From the NCBI GenBank assembly GCA_018697195.1, contig JAGMWU010000108.1, forward strand, positions 51,991 through 115,990: a stretch of 64,000 nucleotides of DNA, given 5' to 3'. Every line of letters starts with the position of its first letter. Within the stretch, counting starts at the first letter, position 1. The stretch is from Certhia americana. Lineage: Eukaryota; Chordata; Aves; Passeriformes; Certhiidae. Below the pieces are notes generated by a model. It did not search any database. It worked only from the letters and a program-made list of their open reading frames with translations, and was not told the DNA's origin. The position numbers and the translations under genes are program-made. Below are positions 22,642 through 32,501 of the stretch, piece by piece.

Positions 22642-23367
22642 TGTCTTGGTTTGGAAAGACGGGGGTGTCTGCTAGGAACAAAAAAAAAAAAAATGGAAAC
22701 TTCCCTTGGGGTTTGTTATAATTCCAAAATTGATGGGGAGGTCTCAGGCAACGATAATGAGGGTAGGAATAACAGTTCTTTACTAGTTAGTCTAACAAGG
22801 TAAATTAACAATAATAACTACAATATTGACAACAAACAGAACTAGAGAAGAAAAAGGAAAAAAACAACAACCCAGTTACAGTTTTTCCTCTGGTAACCCC
22901 CCACCCCCCTCAGTACCGTCACAAGCTAATAGAGCTAGCAGCAGCTCTGGGAGGATGAGATGTATCCGAGGGTTTACAGTGGCTGGAGCTGTTGGAAAGT
23001 GTCCCGGCTGGCAGGGGCTGCAGAAAACACAGCGTGGGGAGACTTCGAGCAAAACTGAAGAAGCCGTGGGTGCAGGGCAGGGAGGGAACGGGTTCCCAAA
23101 AATCCCGGGGGACACACGAAGAGACAGTGGTCCGACGGAGTCCCAGGTGAAGGGAACGGTGAGAGTTCTCTGCCTCCCCAAGACGAGCCACCCTGGCCGT
23201 TCCCCCAGAGCAGAAAACTGCCCCGAGCAAAGTGAAGTCAATGTCTCTGGGTATCTGCTTCTTTTGTTTGTTCCCAAGCACCCATGAGTACCGAAAAGCA
23301 CCCAGCCATTAGCTTCTTAGCAACTTCTGGGAAAAAATTCTATAAGAAATCAACCCCACCCCCAACA
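22642..23367 (-). mobile_element. Solo LTR nested in provirus (copy with AGGTG duplication)
   Basis: This 726-bp block begins TGTCTTGGTTT and ends CCCCAACA on the plus strand. Perfect 5-bp target duplications AGGTG flank it at 22637-22641 and 23368-23372. On the minus strand it carries AAAGAACTGTTATTCCTA followed by GTTGCCTGAGA, words also present near the 3' end of the plus-strand LTR at 23944-24658. The two are therefore related at one end but in opposite orientation. It interrupts the env transmembrane-subunit region. Confidence 0.88.
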
Positions 23368-23943
23368 AGGTGTTTGACCATCCAGCATTCCAACTTATTA
23401 AGCGTAGCCAAAGCTTGAGCAGCAGCAACACCTGGAGCAAGAAATGATGCTATTATTCATTCTGGAGCACCACAAAACACTACATTATTGTCACAATCAG
23501 GTCTCAAGCTTGACTGTTATTTTAGCTCTCTTTCTATGTCCTGCTTTCCAAATAGTTTGATTCAGCAGTTTGTGCATACTAGGGGCAAATATGGTTAGCT
23601 TTCCTAAATAGCAAGGTCAGCCATACGAATTACTTGGAATAGCAGCCCATGCCCTACCTCCACAAATTGAAAAGACACCTGGTGGAAACTTTCTTACAAT
23701 CGCATTTTCACCAGCACTTCCAGCAAAAGTCCAATTGTGGCAATATTCAGCTACATTCTTGTACCATGGAGAATTGGGGTTAAGGATGACACTGTTATTT
23801 TTTGGGATATGGTACTAGGATGTTGCTCATATCAGTTGATCTTGGGTTTAAAAAGTAGTTAAAAACCGAGAAATAATTCCCAGGTACTGACCCTAACAGG
23901 TGGAGTTCTTGAGGCTCTAGTCCACTTTCACTCAGTGACTGTG

Positions 23944-24658
23944 TGTCATGGGTTGCAGTGCAAAAATGTGACCAAAACTCTGTATTCTATCACCATCTGA
24001 TGAAACTGAGGTGTGGGGGGGTGATGTAATTTTCTGTCAATGGCCAACTGTCAAAAAATCTGCTGGGGCAGGTTTCTTATCTCTTCCACAAACCATCCTC
24101 CCTCCAGGGAGATATCTTCTGCTAATGGACCATTGAGTCTCACTGATAGAAGTACGTCATCCCATTGGGAAATGCTCTGTCCAGGGGGAGGAGTCAAATA
24201 TTCCTACCTGGATAAAAATCTGGGAATTGGAAGACTAAGCCAGCCTTTTCCACTGGATTCTCAGAGGAAGACCAGGCCCATCTATCAATACTGGACCTTC
24301 AGCTAAAGAACTCTACTCTTTCTACAGGAGCATCACTTCAACTTCATCTGCTGCTAGGACTGCAGCCACCATTTAATGGGACTGTCACCAACACTCTGAC
24401 CCACAGGGTGTCAGGTTGTATCCTGACTCTGTCAGTGGGTTTGGTTTGTTTATTTGTTTGTCTTACTGCATGTGTTTTGGCTTTACTGTTTATTTTAGTT
24501 CTCCTAATAAAGAACTGTTATTCCTATTCCTATATCTTTGCCTGAGAGCCCCTTAATTTCAAAAGTTATAATAATTCAGAGGGAAGGGGTTTAAATTCTC
24601 CATTCCAAGGGAGGCTCCTGCCTTCATTAGCTGACACCTGTCGTTCAAAACCACAACA
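23944..24658 (+). mobile_element. Solo LTR nested in provirus (copy with CTGTG duplication)
   Basis: This 715-bp block starts TGTCATGGGTT and ends CCACAACA. It is flanked by perfect 5-bp duplications CTGTG at 23939-23943 and 24659-24663. An AATAAA lies in CCTAATAAAGAACTGTTATT near 24505, followed by CTTTGCCTGAGAGCCCCTTA, a familiar songbird LTR 3' end. Five-base duplications fit ERVL- or ERVK-like integrases. No internal retroviral genes accompany it. Confidence 0.9.
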
Positions 24659-24861
24659 CTGTGTTATTCTACCTGCTTGAAAGCCTTCTCTGTTTGGTCT
24701 AATTACCAATTTTTTGCATATGTTAAATTTTTTACCACCTTTGGTAAAAGGCAAAGCAATTCTCCACATCTGATCTGTTTGCTCCCACATATGGCTTTTC
24801 TCCTGTTCCTACCCGTTTTGCTAAACCAGTAAAAGTACTTATTGGGATATCAATTGTGGGA

Positions 24862-25240
24862 ATCCAGACTGCTGAGAAGTATTTCTCTGCATGTTTTAAG
24901 GGATCCAAACCCTCTGACAAACACTATTTTTAACCTTTGGCCATGGAAAGCGCTTCCTAGGCTCTGGGATGTAGCAGAACTTTCAAGAATGTGGATTGGC
25001 TAGTAGCATAATTTGTGGTTTATCACAGGGTGAAAATTTTAAATTTCTGCACTTATTAGCATGGTGAGTAGATGAAGACAAGATGGAGGATCCTTGTCCT
25101 TTTTACACTTCTTCCTCCTTCTTCATCTGCTCCATATGCTGCAGTGTTAGGGACACAGAACGATTGTTTAGAATTTGCTGCAGTATAGAATCACGTGAAT
25201 AGAAATATAATTAGTTATTGGAAGACAAAGAGAAATAATG
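24862..25240 (+). mobile_element. LTR-like dispersed repeat, copy 2 (diverged)
   Basis: This is a diverged, shortened copy of the repeats at 9660 and 63315. It shares CTCTGACAAACA, TTTTTAACCTTTG, CTTTCAAGAATGTG, TTATCACAGGGTGA and AAGATGGAGGA. It lies within the env region of the provirus, so it either inserted there or belongs to the same retroviral lineage. I could not find its exact ends. Confidence 0.6.
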
Positions 25241-26499
25241 TACATTCTTAGTGATCATTGGGTTAATTATCTTTAAGAGAGCCTCGAATCTGTGTGTTTG
25301 GGGTTTTTCAGTGCCTTTTCTCCTGCACACCAGACTGGTGTAAAACCTGGTGTGCTGAAACTGCTGATAAAAGAATAATACACAACCTGAATACAGAGAA
25401 AAACCAAGAGTCCAGTTTGCTTTCTTCTTAACAACAACTTTTGGAAAAGCCTCCCCTATCGGGGAGAGACATGTGGGAGTCGGAGAACTCCCACACAAAT
25501 TAAATGTACGTAAAGGGTCTCCTGGCATGGCTAAGGATAAACAAAAGGAATCCACCCCAAGCATTCGCCCAAATAAGCCACACATTCTGTTGATGCCATC
25601 CTGATGGGTTAATTTCTTCTGTACTACAGATGTTACCATGTATTACAAGTAATAGAAAGAAACTCCCCAAAACCCACACATCTAATTTAAAACTTCTTCA
25701 TCCTGAAGATGGTAAAAAACCCTTCCTCTATGAGATTAGGGACGAAATCCAAACTGACTGTTCCTCTTGTTTTTGCGTCCTTCTCCTATTCTGTCTTCTT
25801 TAGTTCTTCTCTTCCCACCTGTGCTTTGTTTTTTCCCACTGATTAGGTCTAACTCCCCAAGTCCTAGGGACTTTCCCACATTCAATAGCCTTGATCTTTT
25901 TCTCCCTCTCTCTTTGCTCAAGCTTCCGGAGTTTGTTATGCCGTAATTGTTCCCAAGATTCAAACAAGCTGAGCACTTCCCTACAGGTTTCAGGGGAGTT
26001 AACTCTTGTTCCTGTCACTTGGGATAACACCATCCAGGTATTAAATTCTAGGGTGTGCCGATGTCTACGCTCTATGCACCTTGGAAAACTCCTTCCTCTA
26101 AACTGATACCACTTATCTAATCCACACCCCATACATTCTAACCTTACCAAGGGATAGCAAAACTTCTCACAGTTCTGTGGACAATTGATGTTTTCAGGTA
26201 ATGCTGGTGGTTGGTTCATTGGTGATATTAGGGATCAGAGTGTCCTTTTCAAGCCAGGAGCAAAACCATGTCACTGGTATCCATCAGGGTCCTTTGTAAT
26301 GACACAAGCATAACCCCTTGCCCACATTAATAAATATGCCAGTTCTTCCCATATATCCCAGTCATAGGATTTTTATAATGAACTTTTGGTCGGTGCTATA
26401 TCAATTCAGAATCTTGCTGCAAACCTGAGTAATGCATTAATGGTGGTGGTTCACTACAAATGCCTACTAACCGTAGATGATGATTCATGACATAAACTG

Positions 26500-27700
26500 C
26501 TTTCAACACTCTATCCTGGGGAAAGCCCGTCCTCCCCTGTTTTTTGTTTATCAAGCAGCCCTTTCAGTACCTTTTAATAATAGCTTAACCTGTGGAGTTA
26601 CCTGGACTGCCCATGTTATACTTCACTACCCAACGATCCAAGAAATCTTTGGTCTGTCAAGCTAGATATCCTGACCCATTGTCTGTCTTGATTTCCTGAG
26701 GCAAGCCCAATACGGCAAAACAGCCTTGCCAGTGTTGAATGACAAAATGAAGCACTTTGTTTGTCATAGGAGTGTCCCAAACTATGGCAGAAAGACTATA
26801 TATGGTTAGATGAAGACGTTTAAAGTGACCAAAAGGAGCATAATCACATCAGTTTGCCGTAACTCCAGTGGTCCTAGGTCATGAGGATTAACCCCAGGAC
26901 GCAAGCCACCAATCCCCTGACATTGCAGACAGGTTGTGACTATTCCTTGAGCATCCTGTAGTGAGATTCCAAATTGTTTGTGTAAAACCCTTTGACTGTG
27001 GTGAAAAAAATTTGTAAGCCCTTCTGCCTTGGCAAAACTTACCAATGCTTGGAGAAGCAAAAGCCCAAAGTGGTGCCACCAATTGCTCAGCCTTATCATT
27101 TCCTAAGGCTAGACCTTCCATTAATGCAGAAAGACTCCATGTATAGGTGATAAAATAATCCTGTCTGCAAGAATTAAGTAACTGCCATAGCTGCAAGAAG
27201 AGTTGCCATAACTGTCGGTTTTGAATTTCTTTCAGCAATGCTCACTCCATAAGCTCAACACCTGCTACACAGAGAGAATCAGAAACAATGTTAATAGGAT
27301 CATTTGGTCATTTTTCAAATACCCTGATAACAGTGTGTAACTCAAGAACTTGTAAAGATTCCCCTGGTCTCTCAAGGATTTCACTGAGTCATTTGCCTTT
27401 GTCCTGCCAAGTAAGGTCTGCTTTAGAAGATTTTTAACATCCATCAGTAAAAACCATGAGGCCTTCTATAGGTTGCCTTGATAGCCAAGGTAGTTCTTCA
27501 AGCTGATTCAAAGAAAAAAGCTTAGGAGGAAGAAAATGAGTGCTAATGAGACCTGGGAAGCTCAAAAATACCCATTGTAAGGTGTCTGAATTCTGTAATA
27601 ACCATTGCAAGTAATCCTCTGTTTGGGGCTCCATTCCTGCAATTTCCATTGTCCGTTTCCATGCCTTCATCACAATTTTTGCTATAGCCTCCATTCACAT
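26500..27700 (-). pseudogene. Retroviral RNase H and integrase remnants
   Basis: An RNase H motif (VFTDGC, from FTDGS-like) lies near 27435-27450. An integrase N-terminus lies at about 26806-27240, with SLSALMEGLALGNDKA leading into a zinc-binding HHCC pattern (FFHHSQ... through CLQCQ) and then GVNPHDLGPLELRQTD. These are hallmarks of alpha- and betaretroviral pol. The frame changes within the integrase, so the gene is dead. The integrase catalytic core beyond about 26800 is poorly preserved. Confidence 0.82.
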
Positions 27701-28091
27701 GGTCAAGGATTTGTTCAAATTGAATGGTAAAAACACTCGCTCAAAAGTTTTTAGTGGTTGTTTAGCCTGGCTATGCCATTGCATCAATAATAGCCATCAT
27801 GAGTTTTTCCTTATTCAGCACAGCCACTGACAATGGCAAAGTAGGACACCAGCAATCTGCAAAGGAATTACCCAGTTTAGTGGCAATTTGAGTCAGAGCC
27901 TTCTGTTGTTTTTCATTCAGTTTGCATAGCTAACTGGCCTGATTTCTCCCTCTCATTAATGGCATCCGAGGCTCAAGGTCTCCATTAGTTATGCCACAGG
28001 TATTACAAATCCACTGTATGTCCCCAATTAATTTTTGAGCATCTGTCATAGTCTGTATTTCGATACAAATTGTTCTTTTTTGGGTTCAAAG

Positions 28092-28800
28092 TTAGGCTTC
28101 AGTGATAAGCATTCCCAAATATTTCCCTGGGGCCTGTTGTTGGACTTTTTCAGGGGCAACTTGAAGACCTGTCTCCTGCAATTGTTGCTGTAAGGCAGGT
28201 AGCAGGTTTTCTGCGTCTAAGCGTTCTGCTTTTAGAATATCATCCATGTAATGATAAATAAGATACTGTGGATACCGTTTTCTCAATGGGGCTAGTGCAC
28301 AAGCAACATACAGTTGGCACATCGTGGGAGAATTACGCATTTCTTGTGGCAATACAACCCACTGATACCTCTTAGCTGGCTCTGCTTTATTAATGGATGG
28401 CACTGAGAAGGTAAACATCTCACTGTCATCCTCATGCAGGGGGATTGTGAAAAAGCAGTCTTTTAAGTTAATAATTATCAGTTGCCAATTGACAGGTAAC
28501 ATTGAGGGCGAAGGTAGACCAGGCTGTAAGGGTCCCATATCTTGCATTACAGCATTAATGGCCTGAAGGTCATCTAATAATGTCTATTTTCCTGATTTTT
28601 TAGGGATTATAAAGATGGGTGTATTCCATGGGCTCGTAGAAGGTATAATATGTCCCCTTTTCCAATTGCTCATCAACCAATTCATTAATATGTGGAAGCT
28701 TTTCTTTAGACAGCAGCCATTGATCAAACCATATTGGCGTTTCTGTTAACCATTTTAATTTTAGGGTTGGCTGTCTTTCAATGGCCACCACTAAAAACTC
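28092..28800 (-). pseudogene. Retroviral reverse transcriptase remnant with YMDD
   Basis: Two minus-strand frames together cover the fingers and palm of a class II retroviral reverse transcriptase. The piece at 28600-28791 has the N-terminal [12 protein letters not shown] and EQLEKG motifs. The piece at 28092-28547 has LKDCFFTIPLHEDD, then the VLPQEMRNSPTMCQ region and the catalytic YMDD near 28239-28250. A frame change lies between 28547 and 28600. The enzyme copied the RNA genome into DNA; this copy is not expressed as an intact protein. Confidence 0.9.
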
Positions 28801-28899
28801 TCATTGGTGAGACAGAAGCCCATCTAGCTCAATGCAACCCGCCACAGAAGCTAGATTGTTGTATTCATCATGTAAGATTTCACCTGGGCACAAACATGT

Positions 28900-29520
28900 G
28901 TTTCTTACTCAACCCACACTACTAAGAATGTTTTACTAATTTGAGTCATTTGCACCCATAACCCCATAACTAGTGTTTCCATGGTATTCAGAAGACATAT
29001 TGCAGACCATGCAAATGAGGGACCAATGGTGACATGGGAACCTCCATCCCCCCTTTGCATGACCTCTCATCTAAGAACCTTGGCTTCAAAGGGATTTAAC
29101 TGTGCCAATCAGGTGCTTTGTGGAATGTGCATGGGTGGTCTCAATGTTTGCACCATTATCCCACTATTGCCCAAATAATCTGCATCAACTAGTCCAGGCA
29201 AAACAAAAATGCCTTGCTTTGATGTGGATGATCTCCCTATCAGCAGAGCACTGAGTCCATACCTTAAAGGTCAGTTTGCAGTTGATGGGATGACCTGTAC
29301 CTTGGTGTTTTGAAGGGTTACTTCTATTGCTGTTGCCAGGCCCACTCCTGTGCTTCCTGCTGTCGCTGAGTTGAGGACATCCAGGCAACCACCTGGTTGT
29401 GGGGGAGTGTCGCTGTAAGTTATCAAGCAGCACACACAATGACACAGATTCCAGATCAGAAGGCAATGGCTGAAAGGCAACTTTATTAGAATGGTGCACA
29501 CTTTTATAGTGTGCTCCATG
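28900..29520 (-). pseudogene. Retroviral pro region with dUTPase-like domain
   Basis: The minus strand shows AGSTGVGLATAIEVTL near 29300-29390, resembling dUTPase motif 1. It then shows GLVDADYLGNSGIMV near 29130-29175, matching dUTPase motif 3. Both lie between gag and reverse transcriptase, where betaretrovirus-like elements carry a dUTPase. Motif 1 has Gly where Asp is usual. A protease active site was not found; stops are frequent below 29100. Confidence 0.65.
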
Positions 29521-29849
29521 GATTAAATACGGATTGGTTAATCAAGAAAACAATATTCTCATTGGAGAAGAAAAACAATGAAACACCTTGAAAAACTGCA
29601 AAACGGTACTTGTTTTTCCCATTTGGCATTTGTCAAACACCAGGTGTTGAGGTTTGCTTACATTTTTTCTTCAGCTTTTCCCAGGCTTGTCCTGAGAAAA
29701 GCTGAGAACTGCTTTTCCTTGTTCACAGCAAGTGTCTACAGGGGAGCATTTCATGCCTCCCTTTCATGCTCTGTTTCCTGTTTCCCAGTGGCGTTCCCTC
29801 TTTCTTGCATCTTGATTTGCATTCGTAGGAACTTATAGCCAAATTTATC

Positions 29850-31800
29850 ACATCTACTGCAGTTTCCAGGGAAACCAGCAGATGTTACTGTTGCCTTACT
29901 TTTCTTTACAGCTTTAACTCCACATCATGCTTTCACATGACCAGCTTGCTACAGCCAAAACTTATCAGTCTAGTGTTGCTTTTTCCTTGCTGGACCAGTT
30001 GTTTAAGAGCTCCTGCCATTGTTTCCGCCAGGTAGGTGGCTTTTTCCTCTGAAGTTCCAACCCTAGAACAAGCGTCAATCATATCCACCAATGTGGCGGT
30101 CCATGGCAGAGTTTGCAGGATTCTCTTACAGGTGGAATTGGCATTTTTTACAGCTCATTGAATATCCAGGGCAGTTTTCATATCTGGAGACATTCACAGA
30201 ACTTGAGCCATTGCACCTGTAAGACAATCTAGAAAACTCATAAAAGTCTCCTTTTCCTCTTGCCTAATTGTAGTATAGGATGGTGATGGAAGTCCCACGT
30301 GCAGGACAGCATGAAATGCTTCCCTTGCTAGCTTCCGAGATTGCTGCAAAACTGCTGTATTTAGACAAGGTCAAGTTTGTGGGTCAGCAAAAGCTCCTTT
30401 CCCCAACATCATGGCTGGGATGGCAAATTGACAAGGGTCCCCCGAGGGAGTCCGAGATTCTCTGTTACGGCAGCTTCTACCCGTCTTTCCCAGTCTGATT
30501 GCCACAGCAGCCTCTGTGTGGGTTTTAAAAAGGTTTCTGCCAGGTTTTTGCAATCAAAAGGAACCATTAATCTGCTAGTGAAAATGTGGTCTAGCAAGGT
30601 CTGTACATATGGAATATTTAGTCCATATTGCATAATAACCTTTTGCCCTTCTTAGACAAATTTCCAGTCCAGCTCCACCCACTGGTGCTGATTTGGTTTA
30701 CCGGGAGCAGAGATTATCAGGAACGCTTGGGGAGTAAATTCACCCCCAATTAAAGCTTCCCATATAATTCCCTGCCAGCGTTGTCATTGACTATAGTAGT
30801 CACTGGACACAGCTAGACAATTTGTGTTCAAAACTTGCGTTTCTTTGCTCCCAACTTCTCTCCTTTTGTTGTTCCATATGGTTCTGGTCGTCAGGGTGAT
30901 TCGGAGGATCGGACATTCTTCACATTCCACGGTACCGCTAAAAATCTCACTCCTGATGGATTCTCCTCTCATCTCCCTCTCACTCCCACCATTTTCTCCT
31001 CTCCTCCTCACACCAAACTGTTTCATCGTCAGGAATCGCAGTGTGTGTGAACTTTCTATCGGGGCTATTCTGGCATTTCTCTCTGTTAGAGCAGTCTGGA
31101 AGATCGTTACTGTGATAAACTGATCTCTCAATTGACTCATGATTTTGTCTCCCACTATTGGCAGCGGTCTATTTTTTTCTCTAGTTTCTTCTTTTTCCTT
31201 CGTTTGTTGATCTATTAAAGCCCTGAGTTCAGCTATTTCTCTCTCCTGCTTCCTCCATTCTTGTCTTCAAAGTGGCGCAAATGCTCAGCATGTGAATGTC
31301 CACAATTTGCATTTGAAACACTGTGATGGCTAAGCTGAGGTGAATCAGGCGGAGAAGAAGGCAGAGGAGGATACATTCCCCCTCCTGCTACGATTGTTAT
31401 TTCTTTAGGAAATACTGTGGGTGGAGGTAACTACACATCCACTTCCATTTTCTTTGGTTCTGGCACAGGCAGCAGAACCCGCGCAGGTTGTGGTTCTGTG
31501 TTGTTACTGTCTGAAAGCACCTGTGGAACCTGATAGTTCATGTCTGGGGTTGCTGAAGTATGCTGGATGGCATAACTGTGTCTTCCCCCTAAAAGAATTC
31601 TCAGGAAAATGTCAGAAAGGCAGCTGCTGGGATCATCTGGTTCATGCACAGCTGCTGCCTTGCCACAGACGTTCTCTCTGCTTTGACTTGCCTTAGCACC
31701 GTTATTATTAACTTCCACACTGTGCTAAGTCCCTTGGTTTCTTTTGATCCATTGCTTATGGCATCCCCAGAGAGCTATTCCCAGCCTTTCCCTCTTGAGG
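29850..31800 (-). pseudogene. Retroviral gag remnant (capsid recognisable)
   Basis: Capsid-type sequence is clear at 30130-30750. It includes QYGLNIPYVQTLLD and LLWQSDWERR, then a C-terminal part with ANSTCKRILQTLPW and LVDMIDAC. A degenerate zinc-knuckle-like stretch (NCSRCDKFGYKF) lies near 29850-29870. Matrix and p-domains (30784-31800) are inferred from position and from proline-rich and charged frames. Several stops interrupt it. Confidence 0.75.
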
Positions 31801-32152
31801 GTGGCAAAAAATCCTCTCTCCTGACCCCATCTCAAAAGTCATTTTAAGACCTCTGGGTGATACTTACTTGCTCTCTTAGAAAGAGTACACTGGAGGATAT
31901 TCAGGGTGGCCTGTTCTTCTTTCAACAGTGCTTTATTCATCCAGCCTCCCAGTTGCTCACCTGTTCCGGTGTACCCACTGCAGTGTACATTTATTTTTTC
32001 GGGAGCCTTTCTCCTGGGAGCCTTCTTTCTCCTGACTCAGTAAAGCCATCCTCCGACTCCCCCCACCATGGTCCCACTGGCATGGTCTCTGACAGAAGCC
32101 TTTTGACTCTACAGAACCCCCTTCAGGATCTGCTTCATTAATCACGGCGTTT

Positions 32153-32171
32153 ATCACATTGGTGGTCACCA
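32153..32171 (-). promoter_or_regulatory. Primer binding site, tRNA-Trp-like
   Basis: Three bases inside the 5' LTR the minus strand reads TGGTGACCACCAATGTGAT. This resembles the tRNA-Trp-complementary site of avian alpharetroviruses (TGGTGACC at one end, ACGTGAT at the other) with several differences. Its place fixes the right LTR as the 5' LTR. Confidence 0.65.
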
Positions 32172-32174
32172 GCA

Positions 32175-32501
32175 TGTAGGAGGAGCTGGGGACATCTGAA
32201 CAATGAATTAATGTGATTATGCAGAAGCCCATTTTTTGCTTAAATTATACTCTAGTTACACATTCTGAAACTACTGTACACGCAATCACACATTACTTGA
32301 TTGGTGCACCTATCTTGTTCATGTGCCTTGCATGTTCTTATCTAGTTCTTGCACCCTTGGTATTCTGTTTCTTAGCCTCTCCTTTCCATATTTAGTGCAA
32401 TTTATGTTTCAGTAACCTTGATGAATTCCAGAGGTTCTGATAACTAGAGACAGAATGGCTGGAGCACACTATGGCTTAAGTTATTCAGATACATTGCAAC
32501 A
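32175..32501 (-). mobile_element. 5' LTR of ERVK-type provirus
   Basis: This is the partner of 21581-21963 with TG...CA ends, 327 bp long. It lacks about 60 bp that the 3' LTR has between CCTTGCATG and TATCTAGTTCTTGCA. It is followed by AGGACA, the right target duplication. The two LTRs differ by many substitutions as well, so the insertion is not recent. Confidence 0.88.

Larger units (their letters stand above)
22245..26220 (-). pseudogene. Degraded retroviral env, split by nested insertions
   Basis: Pieces of an envelope gene occur in order on the minus strand. A charged N-terminal stretch lies at about 25740-26219, surface-unit pieces at about 25211-25640, 24659-24870 and 23600-23943, and a basic subunit-boundary-like motif near 23521-23541. 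Transmembrane-subunit sequence lies on both sides of the LTR at 22642-23367. The latter holds a C-X6-CC motif near 22497-22525, of the alpharetrovirus/gammaretrovirus kind, and a hydrophobic membrane span near 22300-22400. Stops and insertions break the frame, so no functional product is expected. Confidence 0.75.
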
